NCBI GenBank assembly: GCA_964533645.1
Contig: CAZHMQ010000120.1
Coordinates: forward strand, 1 to 5,930
Length of the DNA: 5,930 bases
From: JABDBK01 sp964533645
GTDB taxonomy: Bacteria > Pseudomonadota > Gammaproteobacteria > DSM-16500
Direction of reading: 5' to 3'
Both the position numbers and the translations under genes were made by a program. Below are positions 1 through 5,930 of this stretch, piece after piece. How positions within the stretch are numbered: the first letter of the stretch is position 1; every line of letters begins with the position of its first letter. Under the pieces are notes generated by a model. The model worked only from the letters and a program-made list of their open reading frames with translations, did not search any database and had not been told where the DNA came from.

Positions 1-104
1 AGGAGCCCTTTTTTCTATTGACCGGAGTACAGCTAATGGGTGACCCCATGATTCTAAACGGTAGAGGCCATTGAGGCGATGATGAAGTCATGATATTCAT
101 TTGT

Positions 105-1436
105 TTATCCAAAACAACGACGCCACCATGGCTTGGCATCATGGTCATCAATGATTTTTATTAATTGCGGATCGTTCATAGCAAACGCTAATTTTTTTGC
201 GAATGTGCTATGGGGGTTTTTTGAAATAAAGGTTTTTGCTTTTTGGTATTTATCCAGTTCAGATACCTGGCTACGTTTTTCATAGTAATAATACTGTTTA
301 TCTTTTTGATCAAAATAATGTTCTTTGTTTTCTTCTTTTTTAAGATCAAACTGTTTCCGATAATTATTTAGCTCCATGAGGATGTCGGCGGTGGATTTAC
401 TAGTGAAAAGCCATCGAATTCCAAAATATTTTTGTTTTTCTTTTTTATACTCGGCAAGCGCATTTTTAAAATGTTCATCGAATAACGCGTTTTTGATAGA
501 AGATCCTTTTTGTAGTTTCAATGCCTCTTCAAATGTTTCAATAGCTGCTTCTAATGATGGGCGATCTTCAGGTGAGTCTGATGTCAATTTTAAGAGTAAC
601 TTTTTTATGTCGGGATATGGTTCGATATTTAAAGGTGGCTCGTTTGGTGGGACAATCCTTCTATCTTGAGATATTGTATCAAGTTTTCCGTCGTAGAATT
701 GCATCATAATATTATAATCTATTTCAAAGTTGTCCCCCAATAAGAATTCACGTAAAACAGCTCCTGCTGCGTACATTGCGGTTGCTTTGTTAAAAATCAC
801 TTCCCCTTGTTTTAAAAGTTCAGGAGCAGACATCTCGGGTGCCCCTTTAAACAACATTTTTCTGCCCGGATCTTTTTTGAAATCATACTCATCTTCCGAA
901 AAACCAAAGCCAACGTGGGTTGCTTGTAAGGTATTCGTATCCACTATAATATTCTCTGTTTTATCACTTATCAGCAAGATACCAGCTTGCTGGAGTTTAT
1001 ATGAATCCAGGAGAATATTTAAACCAATCCGTAGTAATTTTTGAGGTTCTTCTCGGGGAAGGGATGTATCCCCTACACAATAATTTGATTTGTGGATAAA
1101 TTTCCAAAGTTGAGTACCTTCGATGAAGTCCATAACAATGTGATAGTTACAAATAGTCCTCTTTTTATTCATGGTTGTAATTTTTACGGGATCAATTCTA
1201 CCCAGCTTCTTTAAGATATCATATTCGCGATTATAATATCGTTCTGCGCTCTTGTTGTTCTTACAACCATATTTCTTTGAGATTGTTTTTAATGCATATT
1301 TCTTCTTAGAGTTGCACTCTTCTATTAATCCTACTTCTGCTGTGGCACCACGTCCGAGGATCTTGTCTAAAACATTATAAGATGCTCGCTCTCCCTTGAT
1401 AGGGTCTAGCTTTTCATTTGGGCGAAATGCCATCAT
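105..1436 (-). CDS. Predicted pseudokinase with eukaryotic-type protein kinase fold (possible secreted effector)
   Basis: The 443-residue protein has a kinase-like domain over about residues 20-306, followed by a charged, probably helical C-terminal region. Visible kinase landmarks are a glycine loop (LGRGATAEV, 27-35), the beta3 lysine (YALK, Lys50), a plausible helix-C glutamate (Glu71 in NREYDIL), a hinge (VMDFIEG, 101-107), an APE motif (204-206) and the late Arg-Pro (292-293). The catalytic aspartates are missing. The HRD position reads Leu-Ile-Ser (155-157, then DKTEN), DFG reads Gly-Phe-Gly (176-178), and the helix-F Asp is Ala220. ATP might still bind through Lys50, but phosphotransfer is unlikely. 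The C-terminus has a YYYY run (382-385) and ends WWRRCFG. The start at 1436 is chosen because AGAAAGG lies 7 bases upstream and the kinase domain begins soon after; a longer frame to 1547 has no such support. No signal peptide or membrane segment is seen. The gene stands alone and divergent from ubiH. An effector role is inferred; the kinase fold is much surer. Confidence 0.88.
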   Translation of the reverse strand: MMAFRPNEKLDPIKGERASYNVLDKILGRGATAEVGLIEECNSKKKYALKTISKKYGCKNNKSAERYYNREYDILKKLGRIDPVKITTMNKKRTICNYHIVMDFIEGTQLWKFIHKSNYCVGDTSLPREEPQKLLRIGLNILLDSYKLQQAGILLISDKTENIIVDTNTLQATHVGFGFSEDEYDFKKDPGRKMLFKGAPEMSAPELLKQGEVIFNKATAMYAAGAVLREFLLGDNFEIDYNIMMQFYDGKLDTISQDRRIVPPNEPPLNIEPYPDIKKLLLKLTSDSPEDRPSLEAAIETFEEALKLQKGSSIKNALFDEHFKNALAEYKKEKQKYFGIRWLFTSKSTADILMELNNYRKQFDLKKEENKEHYFDQKDKQYYYYEKRSQVSELDKYQKAKTFISKNPHSTFAKKLAFAMNDPQLIKIIDDHDAKPWWRRCFG

Positions 1437-1443
1437 AAAAAAA

Positions 1444-1450
1444 CCTTTCT
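1444..1450 (-). promoter_or_regulatory. Ribosome binding site deciding the pseudokinase start
   Basis: On the minus strand AGAAAGG lies 7 bases before the first of two adjacent ATG codons (first ATG at 1436). This purine-rich match at ideal spacing favours starting there rather than at the upstream in-frame ATG at 1547, which would add 37 residues that look like translated AT-rich intergenic DNA. Confidence 0.7.
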
Positions 1451-1465
1451 TTATTAGGTGTCTGT

Positions 1466-1511
1466 TTAATAGATATACATTGTATAGGTTAATGCTTAAG
1501 GTTTTATTAAG
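1466..1511 (-). promoter_or_regulatory. Candidate promoter/regulatory region of the pseudokinase gene with PmrA-like tandem repeat
   Basis: Read on the minus strand, CTTAATAAA (1511-1503), two bases AC, then CTTAAGCAT (1500-1492) form an imperfect tandem repeat with the spacing of the PmrA box known from Legionella and Coxiella (from memory: two cTTAATatT units 2 bases apart). Matches are 7/9 and 6/9. Downstream lie possible -10 hexamers TACAAT (1484-1479), TATATC (1477-1472) and TATTAA (1471-1466), none with a good -35. A perfect palindrome TATACA-T-TGTATA occupies 1474-1486. Which -10 is used cannot be decided, and AT-rich DNA yields such matches by chance. Confidence 0.3.
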
Positions 1512-1570
1512 AACGTGATCATATTTTAACCATATGTAACAACTCATTGACGAGAAAGTTTAGTATTTGA

Positions 1571-1600
1571 TTGCTATTTTTTCTTCTTAGAAAATATAAT
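1571..1600 (+). promoter_or_regulatory. Sigma70-type promoter for ubiH operon
   Basis: A perfect -10 hexamer TATAAT (1595-1600) sits 18 bases after TTGCTA (1571-1576), a 4/6 match to the -35 consensus. Transcription would begin near 1607, giving a leader of about 36 bases before the ubiH ATG at 1643. This is the best promoter-like match found in the window and faces the ubiH-permease pair. Confidence 0.55.
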
Positions 1601-1642
1601 CCAAAACACGCGTGTAAATCAAAACTTATTGTTGTGATAGTT

Positions 1643-2806
1643 ATGCAATTTGACCTTATGATCATAGGCGGCGGCATGGTAGGTGCAACCCTTGCTGCTG
1701 TATTAAAAAATACAGATATACGTATCGCTCTGATAGATGAAGCAAAGTTTTCATCCGTAGAAGATGAGCGCTTAATTGCACTTAATGATGCAAGTGTTGC
1801 TTTATTCGAAAATAGCGGTATTTGGCCAGAGCTATCACCTTATGCGACACCCATTAAACAAGTGCATGTCTCAAAGCGTGGCCGTTTTGGGATGACGCGA
1901 ATGGATGCAAGTGTGGTGGAGCTCGCAGCGCTTGGCTATGTCGTGCCTGCGACATATATTAATGCAGCACTTGAAACGCATGTATCAGATGCAAAAAATA
2001 TTACCATAATAAAACCTGCCACGCTGGAATCACTTTCACAAGATGAAAGAGGCGTTGAGCTTTCCATTAAAACATCGGAAAATCTAGCACATTACAAAGC
2101 GAAGTTAGTGATTGGTGCGGATGGAAGTCACTCCACAGTACGTGCATTACTGCATATACCTACCGAAATCGTAGATTATGAGCAAAGCGCTCTTGTGACC
2201 ACGACAACCTTATCACGTGATCATCATTATATTGCTTATGAACGTTTTCTTGATGAGGGTGCGATTGCAATGTTGCCTTTACAAGATCATAAAGTTGCGA
2301 CCATATGGACAGCAGCAAATAATGTGATTGCTGATTTGATGAAACTTTCAGATCAAGATTTTTTAAAAGAACTTCAACAACACTTTGGTTATCGTTTAGG
2401 TCGGTTGGAAAGTATGGGTAAACGCGCCACTTATCCACTGAAAATGATTAAAGCTAAGCATCAACGAGAGAAACATATTTGCTTGATTGGTAATGCGGCT
2501 CACACGATACATCCTATTGCTGCTCAAGGATTAAATGTAGCGTTACATGAAGTGGCTGTGGTGGCATCGGCTTTACTTGAAAAAAATCTTTTGTTGATGG
2601 ATACCATAGGCCAACAAAGTTTTAGTCAGAAGCTATCGCATAGACTTACCTGGTTGTTTGCGAGCGATATGTTTGTGCTTAATCAAGTAAGGCAAGCGGG
2701 TTTGGTGGGATTAGATTTGATGACAGGACTCAAAAAACGTTTTGCGACTCACGCGATAGGAAGAAGCGGTTTTATGCCGAATTTATTAATAAGGAAAGAT
2801 AGGTGA
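1643..2806 (+). CDS. ubiH: 2-octaprenyl-6-methoxyphenol hydroxylase (FAD-dependent UbiH)
   Basis: This 387-residue flavoprotein monooxygenase belongs to the UbiH/UbiF/VisC family; in ubiquinone synthesis UbiH hydroxylates the aromatic ring of the octaprenyl intermediate, at the cytoplasmic face of the membrane. The FAD dinucleotide fold is at the N-terminus (GGGMVG, 9-14), with the acidic end of beta2 at Asp32. The GADGSHSTVR motif is at 158-167 and the second FAD motif, GNAAHTIHPIAAQGLN, at 283-298. Asn rather than Asp in GNAAH, and the stretch VHVSKRG...ELAALG (74-98), resemble E. coli UbiH (VHVSDRG...LAALG) more than UbiF. Length is close to E. coli UbiH (about 392). The ATG at 1643 is chosen because the FAD fold starts within a few residues; an upstream TTG at 1571 falls in the likely -35. 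No clear ribosome binding site precedes it. The stop overlaps the next start by 4 bases. Another hydroxylase of the same family is the main alternative. Confidence 0.9.
   Translation: MQFDLMIIGGGMVGATLAAVLKNTDIRIALIDEAKFSSVEDERLIALNDASVALFENSGIWPELSPYATPIKQVHVSKRGRFGMTRMDASVVELAALGYVVPATYINAALETHVSDAKNITIIKPATLESLSQDERGVELSIKTSENLAHYKAKLVIGADGSHSTVRALLHIPTEIVDYEQSALVTTTTLSRDHHYIAYERFLDEGAIAMLPLQDHKVATIWTAANNVIADLMKLSDQDFLKELQQHFGYRLGRLESMGKRATYPLKMIKAKHQREKHICLIGNAAHTIHPIAAQGLNVALHEVAVVASALLEKNLLLMDTIGQQSFSQKLSHRLTWLFASDMFVLNQVRQAGLVGLDLMTGLKKRFATHAIGRSGFMPNLLIRKDR
2791..2795 (+). promoter_or_regulatory. Ribosome binding site supporting the GTG start of the permease
   Basis: AAGGA lies inside the last codons of ubiH, 7 bases before a GTG at 2803. 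The GTG shares bases with the ubiH TGA stop (GTGA, 2803-2806). The good spacing supports GTG as the true start and suggests translational coupling. Confidence 0.65.
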
Positions 2807-4074
2807 ATTTTTTACAGGGTCGAAAGCGTATCATAACAGCGTGGTGTATCTATGATTGGGCAGCGGCTGCCTTTCCTATTATTGTGACTACGTTTATATT
2901 TGCGACGTATTTTACGACCGCTATTGCTGCGAATGAAATTAAAGGCACTTATCAATGGGCAAATGCGACAGCATTGGCTGGCGTTTTGATTGCTGTTCTG
3001 AGTCCGATTTTTGGCGCTATTGCAGATTATAGCGGTAGACATAAACGTTGGTTATTATTTTTTACAGCAATTTGTATCATAAGCACCGCATTGCTTTGGT
3101 ATGCTAAACCGGAAGTGAATGATGTTTATTACACTTTATCATGTGTTGTCATAGGTACCATCGGTTTAGAAATAGCCCATGTTTTTTATAACTCTTTTCT
3201 TGCGCATATTGCACCACGTGATTATATAGGTCGAATTTCAGGATGGGCATGGGGTTTAGGATATGTGGGTGGTATTATCACCTTAAGTATGGCTTTATTT
3301 GTGTTTGTTAAAAACCCACCGTCTTGGTTGAATACAAGTACGGCGGAGCAAATACGTATATGCGGTCCATGGGCTGCAATATGGTTTGCTTTTTTTTCAT
3401 TGCCATTATTTTTGATTGTTCCAGATATACCATCCAGTCGTTTGTCTATGTCTCAAGCTATCAAACGAGGGTTTCAAGAACTAGGTTCTACTATTGCATC
3501 CTTACCTCAACAAAAAAATCTCTTCATCTATTTGTTAGCGCATTTGATTTATATTGATGGTTTAAATACCTTATTTGCTTTTGGTGGGATTTATGCAGCA
3601 GGCACTTTTCACATGCAGTTATCAGAGATTATTTTATTAGGTATTACCATGAATGTTTCGGCAGGCTTGGGGGCTATATTACTTGCCTGGGTAGATGATT
3701 ATTTAGGATCTAAGCCAACTATATTGATATCGTTAGTGTGTTTAGTTATTTTTGGTACAGCCATGTTATTTGTAAAAACAACCGCTATGTTTTGGTGTTT
3801 AGGGTTATTGCTCACGCTATTTGTGGGGCCCGTGCAAGCGGCAAGCCGTTCTTTGATGGTGCGCATTACCCCTGAAGAAAAGTCGACTGAAATGTTTGGT
3901 TTATACGCATTTTCGGGCAGAATTACGGCCTTTGTAGGTCCTTGGTTACTGGGGGCTATGACGTTATATTTTCAAAGCCAAAGGGCGGGTATGGCAACGA
4001 TTATGCTGTTTTTTATAGCAGGCGGTGTTTTAATGTGCTTTGTACGTGAACCTTTGCGTGCTTTGGAGACTTAA
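2803..4074 (+). CDS. MFS permease of the UMF1/Atg22-like family
   Basis: This 423-residue polytopic inner-membrane protein is rich in hydrophobic segments, consistent with the 12-helix major facilitator fold. The N-terminal AWCIYDWAAAAFP (13-25) is typical of the UMF1 (Atg22-like) group. GAIADYSGRHKRWLL (71-85) is the cytoplasmic loop 2-3 motif of the superfamily, followed by a basic patch. The conserved block with YNSFLAHIAP (129-138), GRISGWAWGLGYVGG (143-157) is also characteristic of bacterial UMF1 proteins. The second half carries further helices and a conserved-looking VGPVQAASRSLMVRITPEE segment. Substrate is not known for most bacterial members and cannot be read from this sequence; the fungal relative Atg22 exports amino acids from the vacuole. 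The gene starts with GTG overlapping the ubiH stop, so it is probably made from the same mRNA. It shows no truncation or frameshift. Confidence 0.88.
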   Translation: MNFLQGRKRIITAWCIYDWAAAAFPIIVTTFIFATYFTTAIAANEIKGTYQWANATALAGVLIAVLSPIFGAIADYSGRHKRWLLFFTAICIISTALLWYAKPEVNDVYYTLSCVVIGTIGLEIAHVFYNSFLAHIAPRDYIGRISGWAWGLGYVGGIITLSMALFVFVKNPPSWLNTSTAEQIRICGPWAAIWFAFFSLPLFLIVPDIPSSRLSMSQAIKRGFQELGSTIASLPQQKNLFIYLLAHLIYIDGLNTLFAFGGIYAAGTFHMQLSEIILLGITMNVSAGLGAILLAWVDDYLGSKPTILISLVCLVIFGTAMLFVKTTAMFWCLGLLLTLFVGPVQAASRSLMVRITPEEKSTEMFGLYAFSGRITAFVGPWLLGAMTLYFQSQRAGMATIMLFFIAGGVLMCFVREPLRALET

Positions 4075-4082
4075 ACTATACT
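4054..4082 (+). promoter_or_regulatory. Candidate internal promoter for trxA
   Basis: TATACT (4077-4082, 5/6 match to the -10 consensus) lies 17 bases after TTGCGT (4054-4059, 3/6 match to -35), spanning the end of the permease gene. Transcription would start near 4089, about 28 bases before the trxA ATG. The -35 is weak, so trxA may instead, or also, be read through from the ubiH promoter. Confidence 0.4.
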
Positions 4083-4116
4083 AGTTCTCATTTACTAACT
4101 ATGAAAGGCAGATGTT

Positions 4117-4440
4117 ATGAGTCATATAAACGCAATTAGCGATGATACGTTTGAAGCAGAAGTGGTAGAGTCAAAAATACCCGTGCTGGTCGATTTTTGG
4201 GCTCAATGGTGCGGTCCATGCAAGGCTATTGCTCCTATTTTAGAAGAGATTGTTCAAAAATATAACAGCAAAGTTAAAATTGTGAAGCTCGATGTGGATG
4301 CGAATCCTGGTACTCCACCGAAGTTTGGCGTTCGTGGTATCCCAACCTTGATTCTTTTTGTTGACGGCCAAGTGAAAGCAACACAAGTAGGTCTTATTTC
4401 TAAAGCTGAATTGGCAAGTTTTATTGATTCACACATTTGA
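4117..4440 (+). CDS. trxA: Thioredoxin 1 (TrxA)
   Basis: This complete 107-residue classical thioredoxin is a cytoplasmic protein that reduces disulfides in ribonucleotide reductase and other partners and is recharged by thioredoxin reductase with NADPH. The active site WCGPC is at 31-35 (Cys32, Cys35), preceded by DFWAQ with the buried Asp26. The cis-proline is Pro76 in GIPT, and the GQVKATQVG strand-turn follows. Residues such as NPGT (63-66) and IAPILEEI (38-45) match the E. coli protein closely, and the length is nearly the same (109 there). A ribosome binding site AAAGG (4104-4108) lies 8 bases before ATG. There is no signal peptide, so it acts in the cytoplasm. It lies between the permease gene (42 bases upstream) and rho; trxA next to rho is a common gammaproteobacterial arrangement. 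Nothing is odd in the sequence. Confidence 0.97.
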   Translation: MSHINAISDDTFEAEVVESKIPVLVDFWAQWCGPCKAIAPILEEIVQKYNSKVKIVKLDVDANPGTPPKFGVRGIPTLILFVDGQVKATQVGLISKAELASFIDSHI

Positions 4441-4441
4441 T

Positions 4442-4473
4442 AAATATGCCCTCTCAAGCGAGGGGGCGTATTT
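4442..4473 (+). terminator. Hairpin after trxA, probable intrinsic terminator
   Basis: A 14-base-pair stem (4442-4455 with 4460-4473) closes a 4-base loop AAGC. Two of the pairs are G-U wobbles and the core is GC-rich (GCCCTCTC with GAGGGGGC). It begins one base after the trxA stop. The 3' arm ends GTATTT and is followed by A residues rather than a long T-run, so termination may be partial, or the hairpin may protect the mRNA end. Confidence 0.6.
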
Positions 4474-4750
4474 AAAAAATAGACTAGAAATTCGATCTAA
4501 TTAATGTTACTTTATGCAAAATAGAAGATATCCTCGTAGATAGAGCCTATCGATTAACCCACACTGTAATATGAGATCGACAAGTCAGAGCAGTCATTCA
4601 TTACCTACCCACTTTCTAATGCATGGCACTTTGAATGTTGTATGGCAGGATTACCCCGGATTATTTGTAGAACGCATTAGGGAAAGTTGCGAAAAGTCTT
4701 AATAACAATGGACACAGATAGTTTTAATTCAAAATAGGTAAAAAAACACT
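4474..4750 (+). other. Intergenic region and probable leader of rho
   Basis: This stretch between the trxA hairpin and rho holds no recognisable gene or RNA. One short reading frame runs from ATG 4571 to TAA 4702 (43 residues, begins MRSTSQSSHS), with no ribosome binding site seen. A small perfect hairpin GATAG-AGC-CTATC lies at 4539-4551. Promoter matches are poor; the best is TTAATA (4699-4704) with TTTAAT (4723-4728) at 18 bases, which would leave a very short leader. AGGT (4736-4739), 11 bases before the rho ATG, is a possible weak ribosome binding site. A long leader would fit the autoregulation of rho known in E. coli, but this is inference. Confidence 0.4.
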
Positions 4751-5930
4751 ATGAATCTAACCGAACTTAAGAAAAAACCGGCAGCTGATTTAATCACACT
4801 TGCTGATGAGTATGGCCTTGAAAATATGGCTCGCTCACGTAAGCAAGATATTATTTTTGCTATTTTAAAAGCACATGCAAAGCGTGGTGAAGATATTTAT
4901 GGAGACGGTGTGCTTGAAATTCTCCAGGATGGTTTCGGTTTTCTTCGTTCTGCCGAAGGTTCTTATCTCGCAGGACCGGATGATATTTATGTTTCGCCTA
5001 GTCAGATTAGACGTTTTAATTTACGCACTGGCGACACTATTTCTGGAAAAATTCGTCCTCCTAAAGAAGGCGAGCGATATTTTGCATTATTAAAAGTGGA
5101 TCACATCAATTTTGATGCGCCTGAAAATGCAAAAACTAAGGTTTTATTTGAAAATCTTACCCCACTTTTTGCCAACGAACGTTTGAAACTAGAGCGCGGA
5201 AACGGCAGTATTGAAGATATCACAGCGAGAGTTATTGATTTAGCTTCTCCGGTGGGCAAGGGTCAACGTGGATTGATTGTATCTCCGCCAAAAGCAGGTA
5301 AGACAATGATGTTGCAAAACATCGCGCAATCGATTGCACATAACCATCCAGAATGTCATTTAATGGTATTGCTGATTGATGAACGTCCTGAAGAAGTGAC
5401 CGAGATGACACGTTCTGTACGTGGCGAAGTCATTGCAAGTACTTTTGATGAGCCTGCAAATCGTCACGTTCAAGTCGCTGAAATGGTGATCGAAAAAGCG
5501 AAGCGATTGGTTGAGCATAAGCGTGATGTGGTCATTTTATTAGATTCTATTACTCGTTTAGCGCGTGCATACAATACCGTAGTCCCAGCATCAGGCAAAG
5601 TCTTAACCGGTGGTGTGGATGCAAATGCTCTGCAACGTCCTAAACGTTTCTTTGGTGCGGCGCGAAATATTGAAGAAGGCGGCAGTTTAACCATTATTGC
5701 GACAGCTTTAGTTGAAACCGGTTCTAAGATGGATGATGTCATCTATGAAGAATTCAAAGGTACAGGCAATATGGAAATCCATTTGGATAGAAAAATTGCC
5801 GAACGCCGTATTTTCCCTGCGATCAACATCAATCGTACCGGTACGCGTCGTGAAGAATTGCTTGCTAGCCAAGAAGAAATTCAAAAAATGTGGATTTTAC
5901 GTAAGCTATTGCATCCTATGGATGATTTGG
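4751..5930 (+). CDS. rho: Transcription termination factor Rho (3' end cut by window)
   Basis: The first 393 codons of Rho are present; E. coli Rho is 419 residues, so about 26 are missing at the right edge. Rho is a hexameric RNA-dependent ATPase/helicase that loads on nascent RNA and dissociates RNA polymerase. The N-terminal helical domain (about 1-47) is followed by the cold-shock-like primary RNA-binding domain (about 48-130, including GDGVLEI, DGFGFLR and YLAGPDDIYVS). The ATPase domain has the P-loop SPPKAGKT (178-185; Lys181 and Lys184), the catalytic glutamate in LLIDERPEE (Glu211), Walker B VVILLDS (Asp265), and the Q-loop LTGGVDANAL (285-294). Numbering matches E. coli residue for residue at these sites. 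The frame begins with ATG after AGGT, followed at once by MNLTELKKK, the usual Rho N-terminus. No stop or frameshift occurs up to the edge. Confidence 0.97.
   Translation, partial: MNLTELKKKPAADLITLADEYGLENMARSRKQDIIFAILKAHAKRGEDIYGDGVLEILQDGFGFLRSAEGSYLAGPDDIYVSPSQIRRFNLRTGDTISGKIRPPKEGERYFALLKVDHINFDAPENAKTKVLFENLTPLFANERLKLERGNGSIEDITARVIDLASPVGKGQRGLIVSPPKAGKTMMLQNIAQSIAHNHPECHLMVLLIDERPEEVTEMTRSVRGEVIASTFDEPANRHVQVAEMVIEKAKRLVEHKRDVVILLDSITRLARAYNTVVPASGKVLTGGVDANALQRPKRFFGAARNIEEGGSLTIIATALVETGSKMDDVIYEEFKGTGNMEIHLDRKIAERRIFPAININRTGTRREELLASQEEIQKMWILRKLLHPMDDL

Noticed and set aside
376..1044. Plus-strand frames of about 100 codons opposite the pseudokinase
   Set aside because: They are serine/phenylalanine-rich shadows of the real minus-strand coding sequence, without ribosome binding sites or domains.
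1437..1547. A 37-residue N-terminal extension of the pseudokinase from an upstream ATG at 1547
   Set aside because: It has no ribosome binding site, would cover the candidate promoter and palindrome, and translates AT-rich intergenic DNA; the ATG at 1436 has an excellent ribosome binding site.
1571..1642. A longer ubiH starting at TTG 1571
   Set aside because: The added residues lie on the predicted -35/-10 promoter, and the FAD fold begins just after the ATG at 1643 as in known UbiH proteins.
2160..2438. A minus-strand 92-codon frame inside ubiH
   Set aside because: It is antisense to a strongly conserved gene, has no recognisable domain and is explained as a shadow frame.
4492..4580. Inverted repeat TCGATCT ... 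AGATCGA framing about 89 bases, as a possible small mobile element
   Set aside because: Arms of 7 bases at this distance are expected by chance, no target duplication flanks them and no longer complementarity extends from the arms.
4648..4663. Direct repeat GGATTA-CCCC-GGATTA
   Set aside because: It is too short and occurs only twice; no array or known binding site is implied.
1..5930. CRISPR array, tRNA, rRNA, insertion sequence or toxin-antitoxin pair
   Set aside because: No regularly spaced repeats, cloverleaf-like sequence, transposase or paired small genes could be seen anywhere in the window.

Overview
The window reads as a stretch of chromosome from an AT-rich gammaproteobacterium. 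The Rho, thioredoxin and UbiH proteins are gammaproteobacterial in type, and Rho is collinear with E. coli numbering through its catalytic residues. A eukaryotic-type kinase-like gene beside core genes, with a possible PmrA-type tandem repeat upstream of it, points towards a Legionella/Coxiella-like (Legionellales) intracellular or host-associated lineage. That placement is inference; no rRNA or other taxonomic marker is present.

Layout: positions 1-104 hold no gene that can be supported. A minus-strand gene (105-1436) encodes a 443-residue protein with a protein-kinase fold that has lost three hallmark aspartates (HRD, DFG and helix-F Asp), so it is a predicted pseudokinase, possibly a secreted effector. 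A divergent intergenic region (1437-1642) holds a good sigma70-type promoter for the rightward genes and candidate control elements for the leftward gene. Rightward come ubiH (1643-2806), a UMF1-type MFS permease gene whose GTG start overlaps the ubiH stop (2803-4074), trxA (4117-4440) with a hairpin directly after its stop, a gene-poor 310-base gap, and rho (4751 to the right edge), which is cut off about 26 codons before its expected end.

How they work together: ubiH and the permease gene are almost certainly co-transcribed and translationally coupled. trxA follows at 42 bases and may be read from the same transcript or from its own promoter inside the end of the permease gene. rho is probably a separate unit with a long leader, as is usual for an autoregulated rho. 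The right-hand genes are housekeeping: ubiquinone synthesis, transport, disulfide reduction and transcription termination. The unusual part is the left-hand pseudokinase and its upstream region.
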